Shown: piece after piece, positions 12,639-25,400 of the stretch
Layout of the letters: the number at the start of each line of letters is the position of its first letter
How positions within the stretch are numbered: the stretch's first letter is position 1
Assembly (NCBI GenBank): GCA_048213135.1
Contig: PS015119.1
Location: 53,746-117,699 of the forward strand
From: Reclinomonas americana ATCC 50394
Lineage: Eukaryota > Jakobida > Jakobea > Jakobida
Direction: 5' to 3'
Length of the DNA: 63,954 nt
The notes under the pieces: model-generated
Database searches by the model: none
The model's input: the letters and a program-made list of their open reading frames with translations, nothing else
Told to the model about the DNA's origin: nothing
Made by a program: the position numbers and the translations under genes

Positions 12639-15600
12639 CGCTGGTGTACAGCTGGTCTGAGTTCCGGTTCCGCTGTCGCCATGCTCCGCATTTCAGAACG
12701 CGACATAGAGCGGGAGAGGTGCGCACGAAACATACACACACACCGTCGTGAATAAGAAACATGTGATCTTCGATCTGAATCTGGAATGTGCGCACAAGAG
12801 CGGCTGCCACACTACACAGATACGCACAGTCTGTAAGCAGCACGCGTGCGCACGATTCGCCACACAAGAATTGTTGAACCTGATGAGGAGGCACACTTGC
12901 GGATTCACAGCCACGTAAAAATCGACAATGTCCACCGAGGTCGACACATCGTGAATGCCACTGGCCACCGGCAACTGTGTGGCATGCAGCCCCCAGAGTG
13001 CCATGGTGCACGATGCTGGCTGCGCTCCTCGTCGTGGATGTGCAAGCCTGTGCACATGCAAGCGTGAGCAGGGTGCGGAAGGGAATTGCGATGCCAGCTG
13101 CTCATCAACTCACCGATGACGGTCAGCCAACAGGCTGCCCGACGGGACGGCGGCGACGTGCATGGCAAGCAGATCCACAGAGGCAGAGACTAGAAAAGAA
13201 CAATAATGTGAGTAGAGATTCAAACCAAGTGCGGCAGTAGCGGTGACGCACTCTCGGTCGGATGTGCAATATTCGCACTGATACCGTGGACGGTGATCTG
13301 TCGCGCAAGTCGCCAGCAAAACAATCAGAAGCCACCGAAACCCCTTGTGAACGTATGAAGAGAAAAGACGCACCCGGCATCCGTCAGGTAACCTGTGATC
13401 GTGGAAACCGAATTCTACGTGACCGACGCTGACCAGCACCTTGGTGACTCCACTCATGTGGGCCTGCATCGCGCATCAGCAAAATTCTTCCAGCGCGAAA
13501 CGCAGTGACGTCCACGCAACCATATCATTCAGCGAGTGAGAGCGTGCCATCATGCCATGAAGACCAAGCGGTACGGGTGCTCGTGACGCTGCCAGCGTGG
13601 CCGAGGCCGCTGCGTGCCGCTGCACGATGCGCAGACACGACACCGCCTCCAGTCCGTGCATGAGGAGCACAGAGACTTGCTCACCCGTCACATGAAGTGC
13701 CACGTCGCCAACAGAGAGTGTGTGTTGTGAATCGAATGTCTATGTGGAACAAGAAAGTAAAACAGCAGGATACAGCGCACGAATAACAAGAAACAGGCAC
13801 GTTACCTTGGTCGGTCGAACGAGGGACACCAGTCGCACGCTGGAGCCGCAGGCCACTTGCGAACCACCACCCTCACCGTACACGTCAACCTCCCACCACT
13901 CGACATCGGCGCGCACATCCACTCTGCACGCAGTCGGGTGAACAAGAGCACGAGTGCGTGTGTGGTGATGTGCAGCGGGCACACGCAACCCCTGCTCGGC
14001 AATCTCATCCAACTCGAGTTCTGGACCATCGTCCAGCAACTGCCCGATGCCAACCACCGTCGACACGGCCCGGATGCGCACGTACACCGATCGAGGTGGC
14101 AAGTACTCCCAGCCAACACCGTAACCCGTGTATTGCGACTGTGCAAACGAAGCGCCGCGTGCGGTCTCCGTCAAACACGCCTCCACACTATCCATCGACA
14201 CGGTCACGGTGGTCAGTGCAATGGACTTGTCCTTGTCGGGTGGCATCACTGCCGATGCTGGCTCCATGGTCGACAGCGCATCGAATGCATCGGGCAAGTC
14301 GTGCGCTCCCTCCAGGCTCCCATTCATCGACATACCGCCCGACTGAGCACTGAGTGAGCAACAGCAGGCCACCTGCACTGCCACCGGTGCACGTACCAGT
14401 GTGGCCAGACGCGACGCCAAGACATCCACGTGGCGAAGCAGGCCCGGAACGACATCCAACGGCACCACGGCGCTGATACCCTGGCATTTGCAGTCCAGCT
14501 GCGAGAACCCGTACGGCCTGGAAACAGCAAAGCGAGTGAGTGCGTGCGTGCGTGCGTCTCGTGACGACCAAGACAGTCGACGACATGCAATCATTCACCT
14601 CGTACTCGTGCGCAGCGAACTGTGCAACAGCACCGGGTACACGTGCAGCGGACCCACGTACAGCAGGCGCCACCAGCTCGTCGATGCTGCGCAGCAAACG
14701 AAAGATAGATGAGCGATCGTGCGTGCCCATTCGTCTCTTCCCCCCTCCCGTGTGCGCGACGTACCAGACACGCCATCGGCAACCGCTGGAGCACCGTGCG
14801 CATTCCATCGGTACGAGTCGGCGGCCTGCACCGCAAGTGCCGCCGCCTCGGTGGCGTCGACCGCCGGCCCCGCCCCACCCACAATCGACAACGAACTCAA
14901 CGAGGCGGTGACACCAAGGCTGCGCACACCACGCGTGACCAGCTTCCATGCGCCTTGCGGGCGCACCGTCACCGATGGCACGCACAAGCCGAGCACCTGT
15001 CGCCGACGAGAGAAATCGACTTTGGCGACACGCGCGCGCTCACAGACACACACACACACAACGAGACGCGCTCACCAGCGTGTTGCCCGGGCACTGCAGT
15101 GTGATGGTCGAGTCGCGTACGCACACCGAGGTCACCGACAAGAGGAACGCCAGCACCGCATCGGCCACCATGCGCACGAGATCGCGACGCAGCACTTGCC
15201 ACTGCGTCAGCGGCGCTCCCGTGGAGTCGGCCGACGCCGGGTTGGTGGACTCGGACGGTTCCTCATCGTGCTCTGCGCGTGCGTGTTGTTCGTTGTGCTG
15301 AAACGTCAACGCCAAGTGCACATGCAAACGACACGTGCGACGGGCGACGACGACGACCACACTGACCAGGAATCTCTGTTGCGTCCCACGAGATGGTGGC
15401 CTCCAGGCCAGTCACGTTGAGGTCGAGCAGTGTGCTGGCGCGAACGCCCTCGCGATCAGGCTGACGCGTTTGCCGGAACCAGCTCAGTGGCGCGATGCTC
15501 AGCCACACTCGCGCAATGCGCACGTGCAACACCGCAATCACTCCATTTCGTCTCTGTGTGTGTGNNNNNNNNNNNNNNNNNNNNNNNNNNNNNNNNNNNN

Positions 15601-16629
15601 NNNNNNNNNNNNNNNNNNNNNNNNNNNNNNNNNNNNNNNNNNNNNNNNNNNNNNNNNNNNNNNNNNNNNNNNNNNNNNNNNNNNNNNNNNNNNNNNNNNN
15701 NNNNNNNNNNNNNNNNNNNNNNNNNNNNNNNNNNNNNNNNNNNNNNNNNNNNNNNNNNNNNNNNNNNNNNNNNNNNNNNNNNNNNNNNNNNNNNNNNNNN
15801 NNNNNNNNNNNNNNNNNNNNNNNNNNNNNNNNNNNNNNNNNNNNNNNNNNNNNNNNNNNNNNNNNNNNNNNNNNNNNNNNNNNNNNNNNNNNNNNNNNNN
15901 NNNNNNNNNNNNNNNNNNNNNNNNNNNNNNNNNNNNNNNNNNNNNNNNNNNNNNNNNNNNNNNNNNNNNNNNNNNNNNNNNNNNNNNNNNNNNNNNNNNN
16001 NNNNNNNNNNNNNNNNNNNNNNNNNNNNNNNNNNNNNNNNNNNNNNNNNNNNNNNNNNNNNNNNNNNNNNNNNNNNNNNNNNNNNNNNNNNNNNNNNNNN
16101 NNNNNNNNNCGTGTTGTTCGTTGTGCTGAAACGTCAACGCCAAGTGCACATGCAAACGACACGTGCGACGGGCGACGACGACGACCACACTGACCAGGAA
16201 TCTCTGTTGCGTCCCACGAGATGGTGGCCTCCAGGCCAGTCACGTTGAGGTCGAGCAGTGTGCTGGCGCGAACGCCCTCGCGATCAGGCTGACGCGTTTG
16301 CCGGAACCAGCTCAGTGGCGCGATGCTCAGCCACACTCGCGCAATGCGCACGTGCAACACCGCAATCACTCCATTTCGTCTCTGTGTGTGTGCGCGCATG
16401 AGCACATAGAGCGCGACGCAGAGAGAGCGAGAGAGTTGCTGACCAACACAGCCTGTGCCAAGTGCAAATGTCGCACACCAAACACGCCCAGTGCGGAGAC
16501 CTTGACATGACAGCCGAGCAGGCGAGAGAGCTTCTGTGCGAGGTATCGAGCGCCCAGCCATCGCAACACAAACACCACTGTCACTAGCAAGCCAACAAAC
16601 AGCCACAGAAGCGTCCACAGAATCGACAT
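3729..16629 (-). CDS. BLTP2: Bridge-like lipid transfer protein, BLTP2/KIAA0100/Hobbit/SABRE/FMP27 family
   Basis: Members of this family are very long rod-shaped proteins with a hydrophobic groove, anchored in the ER by an N-terminal helix, that move phospholipids at ER-plasma membrane contacts. The start at 16629 (MSILWTLLWLFVGLL) gives an immediate membrane helix, followed by LGARYLAQKLSRLLGCHVKV and FGVRHLHLAQA, the usual N-terminal layout of the family. Near the C-terminus, RRNKTFDYIKIQETTLLLSF then KGPKVIV (about 4720-4800) and YHDVTWTMKEFGEQAKKG (about 4560-4605) match the conserved family tail in which a substrate-groove strand is followed by a Y-H-x-x-T-W-T motif. The end is an acidic tail finishing at a TGA at 3729-3731. 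The gene has dozens of short introns; one contains a long (AC)n run (7104-7190). There is a poly-Gln run at about 12608-12637. The N-gap 15565-16109 has the same 283-bp coding stretch on both sides, which corrupts the second exon region. Confidence 0.8.
7104..7213. repeat. (AC)n microsatellite in an intron
   Basis: A nearly pure AC dinucleotide run with a few ACAT steps, lying in an intron of the lipid-transfer gene. Read on the coding strand it is (GT)n just downstream of an exon. Confidence 0.95.
12604..12640 (-). repeat. CAG trinucleotide run coding poly-Gln in the lipid-transfer gene
   Basis: On the + strand this is (CTG)n; on the coding strand it gives about nine or ten glutamines, followed upstream in the gene by an Ala-rich run. 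It probably forms a disordered loop between groove repeats. Confidence 0.8.
15282..15564. repeat. 283-bp direct duplicate, copy 1 (left of gap)
   Basis: Read by eye, this stretch is identical to 16110-16392 on the other side of the N-run 15565-16109. It contains the coding exon with WLSIAPLSWFRQTRQ of the lipid-transfer gene plus intron sequence. Both copies end or continue at the same short GT run. This is the pattern left when the same read end is placed on both sides of a gap. Confidence 0.9.
16110..16392. repeat. 283-bp direct duplicate, copy 2 (right of gap)
   Basis: Identical partner of 15282-15564. This copy continues smoothly into the first exon of the lipid-transfer gene (16400-16629), while copy 1 continues smoothly into the downstream exons, so one true copy is likely. 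Confidence 0.9.
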
Positions 16630-17314
16630 TCTTCCTCGCCTCAAGGCATAACGAAGAAGGGAGACAAGTGAGAGAGGACGGAGGACGCGCGCAAATAGTT
16701 TTGTCTTTGGTTTTTGTGATGAGTGAGGCCAGGCGGACTGAGTGGTGCGCAGTGGTGTGTGAAGACTTGTGTGTAGCCAGTGGGGAGCCGGTGGGAGGTG
16801 GTACGCGATCGCAGAGTGAGAGCACATGTGACTGATATATATCGATATCGAGCTGACAAGAGTGGTTGGAACGGTGTGCAGCGAGCTACGGTCGCTCTGG
16901 TGGTGGCAGTGATCAAGTACTCGTGGCGGGAAGCAGCTGCATCGGTCAGCAGAACAACGAGCATCGGATGACGCGCAGTGACAGTGCCCCCGAGACCTCG
17001 GCTGTCTGTGGACCTTCTCCTCCTGCATGTGCAGGCAACAACGGTCGCAGCAGTGGTCGGCGTGCACATGAAGCACTCTCCTTCATCGCCCTGTCAGATC
17101 TAGACCTGAAACCAGACGTGTTTTACACATGCACGTGCACGCACGACCAGTTCGATCTCCTTTACACGACCAGATATGAGCCTGTCCGGTGGAGTAGCTT
17201 GCCCCCGCCTACACCCACCGAGGAGGCGACGTAGATGGAGAAGGTGAAGGGAAACTGAATGAAAACGGACGAAGATGTTCTGTAAATCACCAAACACACA
17301 CCCTTTCTTTCATC
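16630..17314. promoter_or_regulatory. Divergent intergenic region, lipid-transfer gene / MINDY
   Basis: About 685 bp between two divergent start codons. It should hold both promoters and 5' UTRs. A palindromic AT-rich stretch (ATATATATCGATATCGA, about 16838-16854) is visible. No open frame here looks like a gene. Confidence 0.4.
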
Positions 17315-19359
17315 ATGCGTCGCGCACTGACTGAGGCCGAGTGGACCGAGCTGTGCACAGTGGTGTTTGGCGACTCGTCTGTGGCGGCCGATGGAGTGTG
17401 GAACCTGCAAGGCTTCTCGTACTTGGCAGAGGAGGTGGGCTTTGAGCAGGCGCGCAATGGACCGTGTGGAGTGCTGGCCGCCGTGCAGTGCCACTTACTC
17501 AATGAGTTGGTGTGGCCAGCGGGCGATGGTGAGTTGCAGGAGAGAGCGACTGTGTGTGAGAGAGAGTCTGACCACGCGTGTGTGAGCATGCAGAGAGCGT
17601 GTGTGGCTCGTGGAAGGGCGTGAGTGCGGATCGGCGATCAGTGGCGCTCATGGCTGCAGTGATCAAGTGTTTGCGGCAGGCAGCAGCACCGTCGTCATCG
17701 CTGCTTCGTGTGATGGTGCCTGCAGATGAGGTTTGCATCCATTCTCATCTTTGCCTATCTCTCTCTCACTCTCTCCCTCGTCTGCCTCTGATTGCGGTGC
17801 ACGCAGAGCTCTGGCAACGTGTTTGCCGACTCGGTGCGCCCTCCATCGGTGCTGGAGACAGTGTGTGTGTTGGAGGTGCCAGTGGAGAGTGCCGACGAGC
17901 TGCGACGCGCCTTGCTGCCGTTCGTGCATGTGTTGGAGCAGCCGGGCGGCTTGCTGTTATTCTTGTACTCGCTGGTGTTGACGCGAGGTGTCGAGCAGGT
18001 GTGCGCGACACGCTGGTGAGGTCTTCTCCCTGTGTGGTGGTTGCTTATCGATGTTGGATGCAGATTCGACGAGACATGTCGCAGGATCCGACGCAAAACT
18101 TCTTTCACGATTGCTCGTTGGTGGCCACCGACGATGGCTTCTGCACGCAGGCGGTGACGAACTTGGTGATTGCCGGGCGCGCTTCGTTTGACGTGCGCGA
18201 GGATTTCTCCGATGTGAGTCTTTGCGTCTTGTGGATGCCTGCTCTTCTATTGACGCTCTCCGTGCAGCACCCGCCCAGCGTCGGTCTGTTGGCTCTGGAG
18301 GAGGCCGAGTCGAGGGGAGTGGTCACCGTTGGGCACGTGCTCAAGCGACCCAAGTGTCCGTGCTGGGTCGTCGAAGGCGCTGGCCACTACACCACCTTGT
18401 GTGCGCTGCAGGCAAGTGATTCATGTCAGGCGATGCCCCCCGTCCCGTCTGACTCGTGTTCTCACGATGTATGGAGGTCAGCCGGTGGTTTCTGCACCCG
18501 AGAATCCTGGTGTTCCGGTGTCGTTTTTGGCCTACAACGGCCTGCGACCGGGCGGACCGCGCTTTGTCGAGTTCCAAGCGGATCTCGGCACGCTCGACGT
18601 GACGCGCACCTCTCTCGTGCGCTTGTCGGATTCGTCTCCCGTGCCACCCCCACCGCCAGCGGCACCACCGGCACCCGACACGGTCGCCAGTGAACCGGGC
18701 CCATCGTCGTCGTCGTCGTCGTCGTCTGCAGCGAGTGGCAGTGGCGCGACGATGAAACCCGGAGTGCACGTGCAAATGATTGTGTCGCGTGAAAGGAGCT
18801 CCGTGGACGGTACGTGGTTGTACGAGGTGGCCTGTTCCGTCAAATTGCCACCTCCACGTCAACCGTCACTCGGCATGCTGCTTGACGAGAGCGCTCCCGA
18901 CGGCATTCCCTGGTTCGATCGCATGGGCACTGGTGAGGAATGCTGATGCCTTTTGTGCTTTCGCTCACCCAGACTCTTTCGCTCACCACGCCTACGCCCA
19001 GTGGTTCGACACGAATGGGAGGTTGGTGTACCGCGGCCGAAATGGCGCTGTGCGCACTGCACGCTACTGCCCGATATTTGCTGGAGCGCGTACCACGAGC
19101 CGGATCACATTCTGTGCACCGAGTGCCTGCTTCCGATTGAGGAGTGCGGCCGCACGCTTTGGTTGCCGTACGAAATGCTGCCAATGTCGGCCAAGGTAAC
19201 GTTTCTCTCTGCTGACAAGGTGGGTGTCGATACTCATCACTCGTGCTGCACTAGCGACGAGTGGACGATACGTATGCGCCGCCCATCGCCCGCGTGTTGC
19301 GCACCCGATGGCCCGAGGCACGCATCACACATGCTCCTGAGCCACCGCCATCATTGTAG
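17315..19359 (+). CDS. MINDY-3/4-like deubiquitinase with added zinc-finger-like segment
   Basis: MINDY enzymes are cysteine proteases that trim Lys48-linked ubiquitin chains. Exon 1 encodes MRRALTEAEWTELCTVVFGD and then FSYLAEEVGFEQARNGPCGV; the Gln and the Cys (codon 17465-17467) of Q..NGPCG are the oxyanion-hole and catalytic residues. Later exons give LLLFLYSLVLTRG, DDGFCTQAVTNLVIAGRAS and CPCWVVEGAGHYTTLCAL, whose His (18385-18387) is the expected catalytic His. The last exon, RVLRTRWPEARITHAPEPPP followed by SL and stop, matches the R-T-R-W...PPS(I)L end of MINDY-3/4. Between the His region and the end is a Pro/Ser-rich linker and a Cys-rich unit (WRCAHC..., ILCTEC, EECGRTLWLPYEMLP) that could bind zinc; this is unusual compared with the human proteins as I know them. 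Its 3' end is 62 bp from the convergent kinesin stop. Confidence 0.85.
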
Positions 19360-19421
19360 GATATTCTTTCACTGTGTATACAATTCGTCTTTCATGCATG
19401 TGTGCGTGTGGGCTGGTGCGA

Positions 19422-22400
19422 TTACTTCTTGCGAGTGAGCGCGCGACCGAGCTTCTCCTTCAGGTCGAGTTCGACCTCCTGCTCACGCACAACGCGAGTG
19501 AGTGATTCGGTGGTCACCTCTCCTGCCGCGCACTACCAGCGTGTCACATGTACCTTGCGGGCACTGGAGGGTGCCGGAAGCGAGTTCTCCTTCTCCGTGT
19601 CGAAACCAATCAGCTTGGTGGCCGAGGAGCGTGTCACTCGACCCGACGCTGTTGCACCGTCAACAGCATCATCTGGTTGGGGGGNNNNNNNNNNNNNNNN
19701 NNNNNNNNNNNNNNNNNNNNNNNNNNNNNNNNNNNNNNNNNNNNNNNNNNNNNNNNNNNNNNNNNNNNNNNNNNNNNNNNNNNNNNNNNNNNNNNNNNNN
19801 NNNNNNNNNNNNNNNNNNNNNNNNNNNNNNNNNNNNNNNNNNNNNNNNNNNNNNNNNNNNNNNNNNNNNNNNNNNNNNNNNNNNNNNNNNNNNNNNNNNN
19901 NNNNNNNNNNNNNNNNNNNNNNNNNNNNNNNNNNNNNNNNNNNNNNNNNNNNNNNNNNNNNNNNNNNNNNNNNNNNNNNNNNNNNNNNNNNNNNNNNNNN
20001 NNNNNNNNNNNNNNNNNNNNNNNNNNNNNNNNNNNNNNNNNNNNNNNNNNNNNNNNNNNNNNNNNNNNNNNNNNNNNNNNNNNNNNNNNNNNNNNNNNNN
20101 NNNNNNNNNNNNNNNNNNNNNNNNNNNNNNNNNNNNNNNNNNNNNNNNNNNNNNNNNNNNNNNNNNNNNNNNNNNNNNNNNNNNNNNNNNNNNNNNNNNN
20201 NNNNNNNNNNNNNNNNNNNNNNNNNNNNNNNNNNNNNNNNNNNNNNNNNNNNNNNNNNNNNNNNNNNNNNNNNNNNNNNNNNNNNNNNNNNNNNNNNNNN
20301 NNNNNNNNNNNNNNNNNNNNNNNNNNNNNNNNNNNNNNNNNNNNNNNNNNNNNNNNNNNNNNNNNNNNNNNNNNNNNNNNNNNNNNNNNNNCTCTGCACT
20401 GAGGCCGGAGGAATCTCCCTGCGCCAACAGTCGGTTCTCCTCCTTCAGCCGGTCGTTTTCATCCTTCTGCTCAGCGGCAAAAAAAGCATAGTCAAACCAC
20501 GTGAGAAACAACAATGCGCGATGAGTGAAAGTCTTGTGGGCACACACACACACACACACCAGTCGGCGATTGGCCTCGGCATCGGCGGCCAGATCGTTGA
20601 GGGCGCCGTTCTTTGCTGCCAGCTCGTCACGCTCCTCCTCCAGCTCGCGAATCTTGCAGTACGCGCCGTCCAGCTCCTCCTGCAGCGCCTCATCGGGCGA
20701 CACGGCGGGTGGTGGGGGCGGGACGCTGGCCACGCGGTCAATCATGCTCCGCATCTCCACCGTGATGCGTTCGTGCTGCTCGGTGCAGTCGCTGAGCGAC
20801 GCACGCACAGCGCCGAGATCACTCTTCTGCGAGGCAATCGTCATTGACACCTTGCCAATCAGTTGTTGCGTGAGCTCCCGATATCGCGTGAGTCGGTCGG
20901 CTGCCAGCGTCTCCGCCTCGCTCGACCGCTGCTCCAGCTCAGCGAACTCGTCGGTCTTGGTCTGCAGCTGTTCGCGCACCGCGTCCAACTCGGTCTCCAG
21001 CTGCTGTCGCTCGCGTTCTACCGCTTCCAGCTCCTCAAAGGCGTCGTCACGCTCCTTCACCAGCGCCAGCTTCTCCGTCGACAGCTCCGAGCTCTGCTTG
21101 TAGGCACTCTCCAGCTCGCGTGCCGTCTCCTCCAGCTGCTCAATCGATTTCTGCAACTGCGACTTGCTCTCCTCCAGCTCCTGGCGCACAATGGTGATTG
21201 TGGTCTGTTCGCCCTCCAGACGCTCCTTCAGCTGCTCCAGCTCGTCTTGCAGCGCCTCACGTTCATCCGTAAACTGCAAGTGCGTACTTCGGGTGAGACC
21301 ACGTGCGTGCGCAACAGCGCTGGAATGGCGATATAGGGTCACCTTGAACTCGGCATCGGTGAGTGCCTCGGCGAGGCTTACGCGCTGCGCCTCGGCATCA
21401 GTAAAGGCCTGCTTGAATTTGCTGGCCTCGGCCATTGACTCGTCCAGTTGCTTGGTGAGGCTGCTCACACGAGCGCCAAGCTCCGCGACCTTGGACTCTG
21501 AGACGAGAGTGCGAGAGTGAGGATGAGATCGTGCAAAACGGCTCACAGCAGTCTATGAGCTCGCACCTTGTTCAGTCAGTTGCTCACGGAGGGTGGATGC
21601 CGCCGACAGGGCGAGCTCGGCCTGTTCGCGCGTGCTCTTTTCGGTCTCGACCAGATCGCCGTGAGTGGACGACAGCTCCAGCAGGCTGCGTGTAGTCGAA
21701 GTGTGAGCAGAAAAGCTGAAACGAAAATGGCAGCACAAGCAAGACGACTCACCGGTCATTCATCTCCTTGATGGTGGCCTCGCTGATGAGGCACTCCTTG
21801 GAGAGGTCGGCCACACGCCGTTCCAATTCGGCAACAGTGCCCTGTGCCTGGTGAACGAAATAGAGCAGTCAGCATTTCGTCCACGCAACAACAACCCTCA
21901 ATAAAAGCACTCACCAGCGCGGCATGCGCCTCAAAGTCCTCGGTCAGACGCTGGTGCTGCTCGCGCAACGCAGTCAGCTCCTCGGTGGTCGAGCTCAGTG
22001 CGGATTGCTGCAGCGTGCACAACAATGAGTCACCAATGACGAACCGAAACTAGCTGTCTGACCAATAATTCACCGCCTTTTGCTCCTGCTCCACCAACAT
22101 GGCGTGCTGCTCCTGCAGAGTGTTATGCTGCTCCTGCAACGTCTCCAGCTCGACCTCCAGCTCACAAGCACGCTTCTCGCCAGCCTTGGCCGCCGTCTGC
22201 AGCTCCTTGGTGCGGTTGTCCACCTTCTGCAGCTTCTCATTCTGCTTCTCCAGGCGCGTCACTTGCTTCTGCAGCTCCTTGAATTCGGCCTCGCGCTTGC
22301 GCAACGAGTCCTGCACATCGGCCTTCTCTCGGTTCACCGCTTGCACACGCTCGCGTGCCTCCTTCAGCGCCCGCTCCGCCTTCTCCTTGTCCTCCACCAG

Positions 22401-25400
22401 TCGATCGCGATCACGAGTGGCCGCGTTCTCCTGCTGCTGAGCAGAGCGCAGCTGGTGGCAACGATTTCCCACGTGAGCACAGCGTTGCAATGTTGTTGAG
22501 AAATGATAAAACTCACCGCCTTGGTGAGCTCTCCAATCTCCTTTGTCGACTCTCGCTGCTTCTCGCGCAGTGCCTCCACCTCGGCACGAATCTTGCCACT
22601 CTCCTTGTCAAGATCGGCCGCGGCGCGGTCACGCTCCTTGGTCATCGAGTTGACCTGTCGCTCCAGCGACTGCCGAGGACTCAGTCAGTTTCTTGCCACG
22701 CACTGTGGAAAATCACAACTGTGTATTCGCACCTCATTGGCCGATGTGATCTCCGTGACGTTGCGAGAGAGCTTGGTTGCCTGGTCGGCAAGACGCAGTT
22801 TCTCGCGCTGCACGTCTTGCATCTCCTCCTGTGGTTGGTGGTGTTGGTGAGAGTTGGGAGAAAACAGAGAATATGCGCTGTCTCTGTTCACACCTGCAAC
22901 CTCTCCAGGGCCTGCTGCTTGGATCCGAGTTGAGCAACCAACTCGTCCAACTTGCCGGCCAGTTCATCGCGCTGCATGATAGGAGTGTCAGTGGGTAGCA
23001 CATTGTGGAGTGCGCGTGGCGCACGCAATCATTCACCTCGTCACTGACGGTCGTCGCTCGCTTCTTGCTGGCCTCCAATGCACCACGCAGATTCTCCACC
23101 GCAATGTGCAGTTCCTTGGCCTCGGACGACGTCGCCTCGGCAGTGGCCGAGCGATTGCGCATGGCCTCCTGCGTTTGGTCGAGCTTGGTTGTGCAGTCGT
23201 GCAGCGCACGCTCCAGCTCCGTCACCCTGGTGGTCAATGCCACCACTTCGGCGCCACTGGCTGCCGCTTGTGCACGGAGTCGCTGTACAACAATGTCTTT
23301 TCGTCAGCACAAGATGCACAAACGGTCGGCTTGTTTCACGCACCTGCAGTTCCTCCTCGGCACTCTCTGCGCGCTTCTGCTGACGCGACGACTGCTGCGC
23401 CTCCGACGAGGACGTCTCATCAAGTCGATGTTGCGCCTGCTGAAGTTCGCGCTCGAGTGCTGTAATGCGTGTGCGGGCGCTGTCGCGCTCCTGCACACAC
23501 AGATCACGCGACATCTGTAGAGAACGGAGCTGAGGTTCTCCAATGCAAGGCGGGAAGAACGATGGATGCTTGTAACACGCACCTGCAACTGCTGCACTTG
23601 CTTCTCCAGCAACTCGACAGTCATGCCACCCGTGGTTCCAGCGCGGGTGGCCGACGCCAGCTCCGCTTTCAGACGAGCAACTTCGAGTTTCAGCTCCTGT
23701 GGCATAAGCAAATGAGTGACAGGATGTGGGGCGAGGTGAACAATGCCGGCAGTGCGCCAACCTCGGCACGCTGGTGCTGGTCCTTGGTCTCCTTGACACT
23801 GCCACCCAGGTCCTTTTCCAGCCGTCCGATCTTCAGCTGCAGGCTCTGTCGTTCAGCCTGCCAAGCAGCCTCACTCTGCGCCATCCTTCAGTGTAAGCAC
23901 ATGCTTCACGGCAAACAGGAGGCAGTGTAGTATGAAACACACCTTGCCAGACTGCTCGTGTGCGGTGGCCAGCAGCTGGCGGAGCTCCTGAACCTCGGCC
24001 GTGTGTGTCGTGGTCTCCTTCTCGCGCACCAGTTGGTGATTGTCAGCCGGCGCTGATGCACTGCGCAGCGAGTCGACAGTGGCTTGAAGAGCGGCCACTT
24101 GCTTCTCGGCATCTGTGGAAATAAATCGCGGTTGCTGAGTGCATGGGAGTGTGTTGCGAACGGACACGTGACGAACCCGCCAGTGTGCACAGCTTCATCT
24201 TGATCTCTGTGTTCTCAAACTCCAATTCGTCAAAGCGAGCGAGTTTTACACGCGCAGCCTCCACCTCCTCCGTGAGCTGCATGGCGCGTGCACAATTGGG
24301 CAACCCGAATTAAAAGCACACAACAAGACAAGGAAACGGAAAACTAACCGTCTGCACTTCGCCCATGCGCTGCGCGAGCTCGGCCTCCAATCGCGTAATC
24401 TTCAACTCGGCACTCTTTGTGGTGATCAGCGAGCTCTCCCGTTCTCGGCGGAACTCGGCCTCCTGTGTGCGAGCGCGAGAATGTGAGCGAGGGAGAAACT
24501 ATGCAAAGCCTGTGGGCGGGCAACGCAACTTGTTCAGCCAGTTGAGCCAGGGCGACGCGGCTCTGCTCGACCACCTCATCGTAGGCGACTTGCAGTTGCT
24601 CCACTTGCACACGCAGTTCGTCGGTCTCCGCGGCTGCCTTGTCGAGATCCTCGGTAACCTCGCGGATGATTTCATCCTGCCTCGCTGTCAGTCCATGTAT
24701 TAGGCGGTAAGACACTCTTCAGCCACCAAGTACCTTCTCCGCAAGCTGTTGCTGCAGTTCTTCAACCTCGTCGCTGCTGGAGCTCGGCGCTGGCGCAGGC
24801 GCGGCGGCCAGTTCTACAATGATTAAGAATGATATGAGGAAGAATGAAGAGCCTGCATATGCGTATCACACCCAGCCTCACCAGCGACGCGCTGCTCGAG
24901 GCCACGTACGACTGTCTCCTTCTCCTCGATCAACAACTCCAGTTCGTAGATGCGAAGAGAGGAACTGGTGGCCGACTCGTCTGCTGCAGAGAAGAAGAAT
25001 AGTCAGCCGGCGCCGCAAGCATACTCCCTGGAATGCAACACACACCTGAAGCAACCGGCGACGACGGCAGCGCGGGAGCTGCAGCCGGTCCCGACGGGCT
25101 TGCTGTCGAGAGGGCCTCATCGAGGCGGGTGCGCAACTCGGTCAGGCGGCTCTCGTACTGCTCAGCCACAAACTCCAACTCTTGCTGCAGCAACTGCTCC
25201 TTGCCAGCAGTGTCGTTCACCGTGACAGAAATTGGCAGCGACAACTGGAACACTGGCGATTCCGCAACGGCGACAGGAGCCACGGCAGCGGCCAACTGCT
25301 GCTGCAGACTGTCCACCTGCTCTCGCAGTTCGCCAATCAGCTGATCGTCAACTTGCACCGCACTGTCGATGGATTCACGAGCCGCGATCTGCAGCTGCAA

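Noticed and set aside
19502-20847. Long + strand frames through the gap and opposite the kinesin coiled coil
   Set aside because: These are antisense shadows of Glu/Gln/Leu-rich coiled-coil exons, which read as Leu/Ser/Cys-rich on the other strand.
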